DNA of 7,698 nt from an uncultured Methylobacillus sp. (lineage in GTDB: Bacteria > Pseudomonadota > Gammaproteobacteria > Burkholderiales > Methylophilaceae). A model generated the notes under the pieces. That model was not told the DNA's origin. It saw only the letters and a program-made list of their open reading frames with translations, and made no database searches. The position numbers were made by a program, and so were the translations under genes. Numbering within the stretch: the stretch's first letter is position 1; every line of letters starts with the position of its first letter. Below are positions 4,658-7,698 of the stretch, piece by piece. The stretch is from contig CAMLDQ010000091.1 in assembly GCA_946478965.1 (NCBI GenBank), forward strand, positions 1-7,698, written 5' to 3'.

Positions 4658-7096
4658 ATGGAAAAAATGAAACTGGTCGTTGTCGGCAACGGCATGGCTG
4701 GCATGCGTACGGTGGAAGAGTTACTCAAGCTCGCCCCCGGACTTTACGACATTACCGTATTCGGCGACGAGCCGCATCCTAATTACAACCGTATCATGCT
4801 GTCCCCTGTGCTCGCCGGGGAGCAGACCGTAGACGATATCGTGATCAATACCCGCGCGTGGTACGCCGAGAACGACATCACGCTGCATGCCGGCAAACGC
4901 GTCAGCAAAATCGATCGCGTCAAGCGCATCGTCTACGCAGAGGACGGCACCAGCGCGGAATATGACCGCATGCTGCTGGCTACCGGTTCCAAGCCTTTTA
5001 TCTTGCCGATTCCGGGCAAGGAACTGGAAGGTGTTATTGGCTTCCGTGACATCAGTGATGTCGACGCCATGATAGACGCCGCCAGCAAGCACAAGCACGC
5101 AGTTGTCATCGGCGGTGGCCTGCTGGGTCTGGAAGCCGCCAATGGCTTGGCGATCCGCGGCATGGACGTCACCGTCATCCACCTGCACGACTGGCTACTG
5201 GAACGCCAGCTCGATAGCGTGGCCGGAAAAATGCTGCAGAAATCGCTGGAAGACAAGGGGCTCAAATTCCTGCTTGGCAAGCAAACCGAACAAGTGATTG
5301 GCGAGAACGGCCGCGTCAAGGCGGTGCGCTTCAAGGACGGTCAGGAAATTCCGGCCGATCTCGTCGTAATGGCCGTCGGCATCCGCCCGAACTTCACGCT
5401 GGCCGAATCCGCCGGCATTCATTGCAATCGCGGCGTCGTGGTTAACGACACCATGCAGACCTTTGACCCGCGCATCTATGCCGTGGGCGAATGCGTGGCA
5501 CACCGTGGCATTTCCTATGGCTTGGTGGCACCGCTGTTCGAGATGGCCAAGGTTTGCGCGACCCATTTGGGCAACTTCGGGATCGGCCGCTATACTGGCT
5601 CGGTCACCTCCACCAAGCTGAAGGTAACCGGCATCGACCTGTTCTCGGCCGGCGATTTCATGGGCAGCGACAAGACCGATGAAATCGTGCTGCACGATGC
5701 CGTCGGCGGCGTATACAAGAAGCTGGTGCTGGAAGGCGATCGCCTCATCGGCGCGTGCCTCTACGGCGACACCGCGGATGGCTCCTGGTATTTCCAGATG
5801 CTGAAGGACGCCAAGGACATCCACGAAATTCGCGACCACCTGATGTTCGGCCAGAATCACTTGGGCGACGCCGGCCACACGGGCCAGACCCAGGCGGCGG
5901 CCATGCCCGATGATGCCGAGGTATGCGGCTGTAATGGTGTATGCAAGGGCACCATCGTCAAGGCGATCAAGGAAAAAGGCCTGTTCAGCCTCGACGACGT
6001 GCGCAAGCACACCAAGGCTTCGGCCTCCTGCGGCTCCTGCACGGGTTTGGTGGAACAAATCCTGGCTTCCTGCATCGGTGGCGCTTACCAGCCGGCCGAT
6101 ACCCATAACAAGCCGATGTGCGGCTGCACCGACCTCGCCCATGGGGAAGTCCGCGCGGCAATCCGGGAACGCAAGTTTCTCGACATCCCCACCGTGCAAC
6201 GCGAGCTGCAATGGCGCACCCCAAATGGCTGCGCTTCCTGCCGTCCGGCGCTGAATTATTACCTCATCTCGACCTGGCCGCATGAAGCGCTGGACGACCC
6301 GCAAAGCCGTTTCATCAATGAGCGCGCCCATGCCAATATCCAGAAGGATGGCACCTATTCGGTTGTTCCCCGCATGCTGGGCGGCATCACCACGCCGAAC
6401 GAACTGCGCGCAATCGCGGACGCTGCAGACAAGTACCAGGTGCCTACAGTCAAGGTAACCGGCGGCCAGCGGATCGATTTGCTGGGTGTCAAAAAGGATG
6501 ACCTGCCCAAGATCTGGAACGATTTGAGCCAGGCCGGCATGGTCTCCGGTCACGCCTATGGCAAGTCCATCCGCACAGTCAAAACCTGCGTCGGTGCCGA
6601 ACACTGTCGCTTCGGTACACAACTTTCGATGAGCATGGGCGTCAAGCTGGAAAAGATGCTGTTCGGCATGTGGGCGCCCCACAAGGTCAAGCTCGCCGTT
6701 TCCGGCTGCCCGCGCAACTGTGCCGAGGCCGGCATCAAGGATGTGGGTGTGATCGGCCTGGAATCAGGCTACGAACTTTATGTGGCCGGAAATGGCGGGA
6801 TCAAAACTGACGTCGCACAATTCTTCTGCAAGGTAAGCACGGACGAGGAAGTGATGGAGTACGCTGGCGCGTTCCTGCAGCTCTACCGCGAGGAAGGCTA
6901 CTACCTGGAACGCACGGTGCATTACGTCAACCGCGTCGGCCTGGATTACGTCAAATCCAAGGTGGTGGAAGATGCCGCCAACCGCAAGGCCTTATATGAG
7001 CGCCTGCTGTATGCACTGCAAGGCTACCAGGACCCGTGGGCAGAACGTGTGGATAATTCTCCGAAACGTCGCCAATACGAATTGATCAGTATTTAA
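4658..7096 (+). CDS. nirB: Nitrite reductase [NAD(P)H], large subunit NirB
   Basis: An 812-residue cytoplasmic flavo-iron-sulfur-siroheme enzyme that reduces nitrite to ammonium by six electrons from NAD(P)H. In order: FAD fold with GNGMAG (10-15), NAD(P)-binding GGGLLG (152-157) and FAD-contacting YAVGE (274-278), then a NirB-type reductase C-terminal domain (about 320-400). Two BFD-like [2Fe-2S] domains follow, with C423/C425/C429/C458/C461 and C488/C490/C525/C528. The nitrite/sulfite reductase half-domain is at about 565-625, and the siroheme-[4Fe-4S] domain has ligands C644-X5-C650 and C684-X3-C688. All expected centres are intact, and the length is near the usual 800-850. There is no nitrate reductase fusion. 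SUMT upstream provides the siroheme precursor, and NirD follows after 13 bases. The assimilatory role is inferred from the NtrC/sigma-54 promoter, because a fermentative NirB would be expected under FNR/NarL control. Confidence 0.96.
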   Translation: MEKMKLVVVGNGMAGMRTVEELLKLAPGLYDITVFGDEPHPNYNRIMLSPVLAGEQTVDDIVINTRAWYAENDITLHAGKRVSKIDRVKRIVYAEDGTSAEYDRMLLATGSKPFILPIPGKELEGVIGFRDISDVDAMIDAASKHKHAVVIGGGLLGLEAANGLAIRGMDVTVIHLHDWLLERQLDSVAGKMLQKSLEDKGLKFLLGKQTEQVIGENGRVKAVRFKDGQEIPADLVVMAVGIRPNFTLAESAGIHCNRGVVVNDTMQTFDPRIYAVGECVAHRGISYGLVAPLFEMAKVCATHLGNFGIGRYTGSVTSTKLKVTGIDLFSAGDFMGSDKTDEIVLHDAVGGVYKKLVLEGDRLIGACLYGDTADGSWYFQMLKDAKDIHEIRDHLMFGQNHLGDAGHTGQTQAAAMPDDAEVCGCNGVCKGTIVKAIKEKGLFSLDDVRKHTKASASCGSCTGLVEQILASCIGGAYQPADTHNKPMCGCTDLAHGEVRAAIRERKFLDIPTVQRELQWRTPNGCASCRPALNYYLISTWPHEALDDPQSRFINERAHANIQKDGTYSVVPRMLGGITTPNELRAIADAADKYQVPTVKVTGGQRIDLLGVKKDDLPKIWNDLSQAGMVSGHAYGKSIRTVKTCVGAEHCRFGTQLSMSMGVKLEKMLFGMWAPHKVKLAVSGCPRNCAEAGIKDVGVIGLESGYELYVAGNGGIKTDVAQFFCKVSTDEEVMEYAGAFLQLYREEGYYLERTVHYVNRVGLDYVKSKVVEDAANRKALYERLLYALQGYQDPWAERVDNSPKRRQYELISI

Positions 7097-7109
7097 GGTT
7101 TACAAGAAC

Positions 7110-7418
7110 ATGAGTGAATGGAAGCAAGTGGCTGCGCTGGAAGACATCCCGCAACTTGGCAGCCGAGTCGTAAAAACTACAGCGCAGGATATCGCCGTGT
7201 TCCGCACGGCCGACGACCGGGTATTTGCGCTGCATGACCATTGCCCGCACAAGGGCGGCCCGCTGTCGCAAGGTATCGTCCATGGTGACAAGGTCACCTG
7301 CCCACTGCATGGCTGGAATATCGGTCTCGCCGACGGCAACGCTGTGGCACCCGATGAAGGCCGCACAGGATGTATCCAAGTAAAACTGGAAAATGGCCTG
7401 GTTTTCTTGAAAATCTGA
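7110..7418 (+). CDS. nirD: Nitrite reductase [NAD(P)H], small subunit NirD (Rieske type)
   Basis: A 102-residue Rieske-fold partner of NirB, needed for assembly or electron transfer in the NADH-nitrite reductase. The Rieske ligands are complete: C45-P-H47 in CPHKGGPL and C64-PL-H67 in CPLHGWNI, with 16 residues between the pairs. A [2Fe-2S] cluster is therefore expected, unlike enterobacterial NirD, which as I recall keeps the fold but lacks the cysteines. The end GCIQVKLENGLVFLKI is typical of the family. The start ATG lies 13 bases behind the nirB stop; the only upstream purine stretch, AAGG at 7095-7098, overlaps that stop, so coupled translation is probable. It is the last gene of the operon. 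A ferredoxin of the dioxygenase type would look alike, but linkage to nirB settles the call. Confidence 0.93.
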   Translation: MSEWKQVAALEDIPQLGSRVVKTTAQDIAVFRTADDRVFALHDHCPHKGGPLSQGIVHGDKVTCPLHGWNIGLADGNAVAPDEGRTGCIQVKLENGLVFLKI

Positions 7419-7429
7419 GCACCCTATCC

Positions 7430-7467
7430 GCGGTTTGGGGATGCAGCGTCGCATAATCGCAAACCGC
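7430..7467. repeat. Inverted repeat after nirD (possible transcript end)
   Basis: GCGGTTTG (7430-7437) pairs with CAAACCGC (7460-7467), and inside it ATGC (7441-7444) can pair with GCAT (7451-7454). The hairpin begins 12 bases after the nirD stop but is not followed by a T-run, so it is not a classical intrinsic terminator. It may stabilise the 3' end or help Rho-independent pausing. Confidence 0.45.
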
Positions 7468-7473
7468 ACTTCT

Positions 7474-7494
7474 GAAAGCTGCATCTGCAGTTTC
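7474..7494 (+). terminator. Weak candidate terminator hairpin behind nirD
   Basis: GAAA-G-CTGC pairs with GCAG-TTTC around a 4-base loop (ATCT), with one bulged base. The stem is only 8 bp and the T-rich part is inside the stem, so its terminator activity is doubtful. No better terminator follows nirD before about 7585. Confidence 0.25.
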
Positions 7495-7502
7495 TCAAAC
7501 CA

Positions 7503-7550
7503 ACTTCCTGTAGCGTTGCAACGGGGCAACGATGGAATACCGAAGGAAGT
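7503..7550. repeat. Nested inverted repeat between nirD and the Fae-like gene
   Basis: ACTTCC (7503-7508) is complementary to GGAAGT (7545-7550), and inside them CGTTGC (7514-7519) is complementary to GCAACG (7526-7531). This makes a possible two-level hairpin of unknown function. A shorter inverted pair, GCGCA (7553-7557) and TGCGC (7567-7571), follows directly. Confidence 0.35.
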
Positions 7551-7583
7551 CAGCGCACATGATGTTTGCGCCCTTCCGATGGT

Positions 7584-7599
7584 TGGCTGACGTTTTGCG
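7584..7599 (+). promoter_or_regulatory. Possible sigma-54-like promoter before the Fae-like gene
   Basis: TGGCTGACGTTTTGCG has GG (7585-7586) and GC (7597-7598) at exact -24/-12 spacing, but departs from consensus in CAC and the final base. A start near 7610 would leave a 35-base leader to ATG 7645. No NtrC-like site is seen upstream. The same bases can also form a short hairpin (GGCTG 7585-7589 with CAGCC 7602-7606) followed by TTTT, so a terminator is the competing reading. Confidence 0.3.
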
Positions 7600-7644
7600 A
7601 CCAGCCTTTTAATTTAAATAGACAAACCCTGTAAGGAGATTCTC

Positions 7645-7698
7645 ATGGCTGTAATCGATCGCGTACTGGTAGGCGAGGCTCTCGTCATTGACAACCGT
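7645..7698 (+). CDS. N-terminus of a formaldehyde-activating enzyme (Fae)-like protein (partial)
   Basis: A strong Shine-Dalgarno AAGGAG (7633-7638) lies 6 bases before the ATG, and the frame is open to the end of the window for 18 codons. The visible peptide MAVIDRVLVGEALVIDNR resembles the start of Fae proteins, whose consensus I recall as MAKI-x-KVxVGEALVGDG. Fae joins formaldehyde to tetrahydromethanopterin in methylotrophs. Where canonical Fae has GDGNE, this protein has IDNR, so it may be a diverged paralogue (Fae-like families exist) and not the main enzyme. The gene is separated from nirD by 226 bases and is probably a separate transcription unit. The call rests on 18 residues only, and the rest lies outside the window. 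Confidence 0.55.
   Translation, partial: MAVIDRVLVGEALVIDNR

Noticed and set aside
5195..6682. A 495-codon open frame on the minus strand inside nirB
   Set aside because: It is entirely antisense to conserved nirB domains, its translation is rich in A, G, H and D without recognisable motifs, and it has no plausible ribosome site or promoter.

Overview
The window reads as chromosomal DNA from a Gram-negative proteobacterium, most likely a betaproteobacterium. The coding sequence is moderately GC-rich and the intergenic promoters are AT-rich. A C-terminal fragment, a DUF3135-type protein and a nitrate/nitrite assimilation locus are present, all on the + strand. The window ends in a gene whose first 18 residues resemble formaldehyde-activating enzyme (Fae), which hints at a methylotroph, but only the N-terminus is visible.

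Layout. Positions 1-57 hold the end of an unidentified gene, followed by a strong intrinsic terminator at 84-120. A DUF3135 protein of unknown function follows at 200-553. Transcription unit A is a NarK/NasA-type nitrate/nitrite transporter (732-1943) and, 9 bases on, a membrane-anchored PP2C phosphatase/Ser-Thr kinase fusion (1953-3650). Unit B is uroporphyrinogen-III C-methyltransferase (3874-4626), nirB (4658-7096) and nirD (7110-7418). A 226-base gap with several hairpins leads to the Fae-like start at 7645.

Regulation is the clearest non-coding signal. Both units have a sigma-54 promoter with invariant GG/GC elements at correct spacing (673-688 and 3769-3784). Each has an upstream TGCAC-N7-GTGCA type NtrC enhancer (591-607 imperfect, 3660-3676 perfect), with IHF-like sequence in between (3739-3751 a perfect match). 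This predicts nitrogen-limitation control by NtrB/NtrC, with sigma-54 polymerase and IHF bending.

How the genes work together: the transporter imports nitrate and/or nitrite. SUMT makes precorrin-2 for siroheme, and NirBD uses siroheme, FAD and Fe-S centres to reduce nitrite to ammonium with NAD(P)H. The kinase/phosphatase, translated right behind the transporter, is the least understood part and may tune transport or reduction after translation. No assimilatory nitrate reductase catalytic gene lies between or directly behind these genes. It must be encoded elsewhere, or the locus serves nitrite.

I see no IS element, tRNA, rRNA or CRISPR array.
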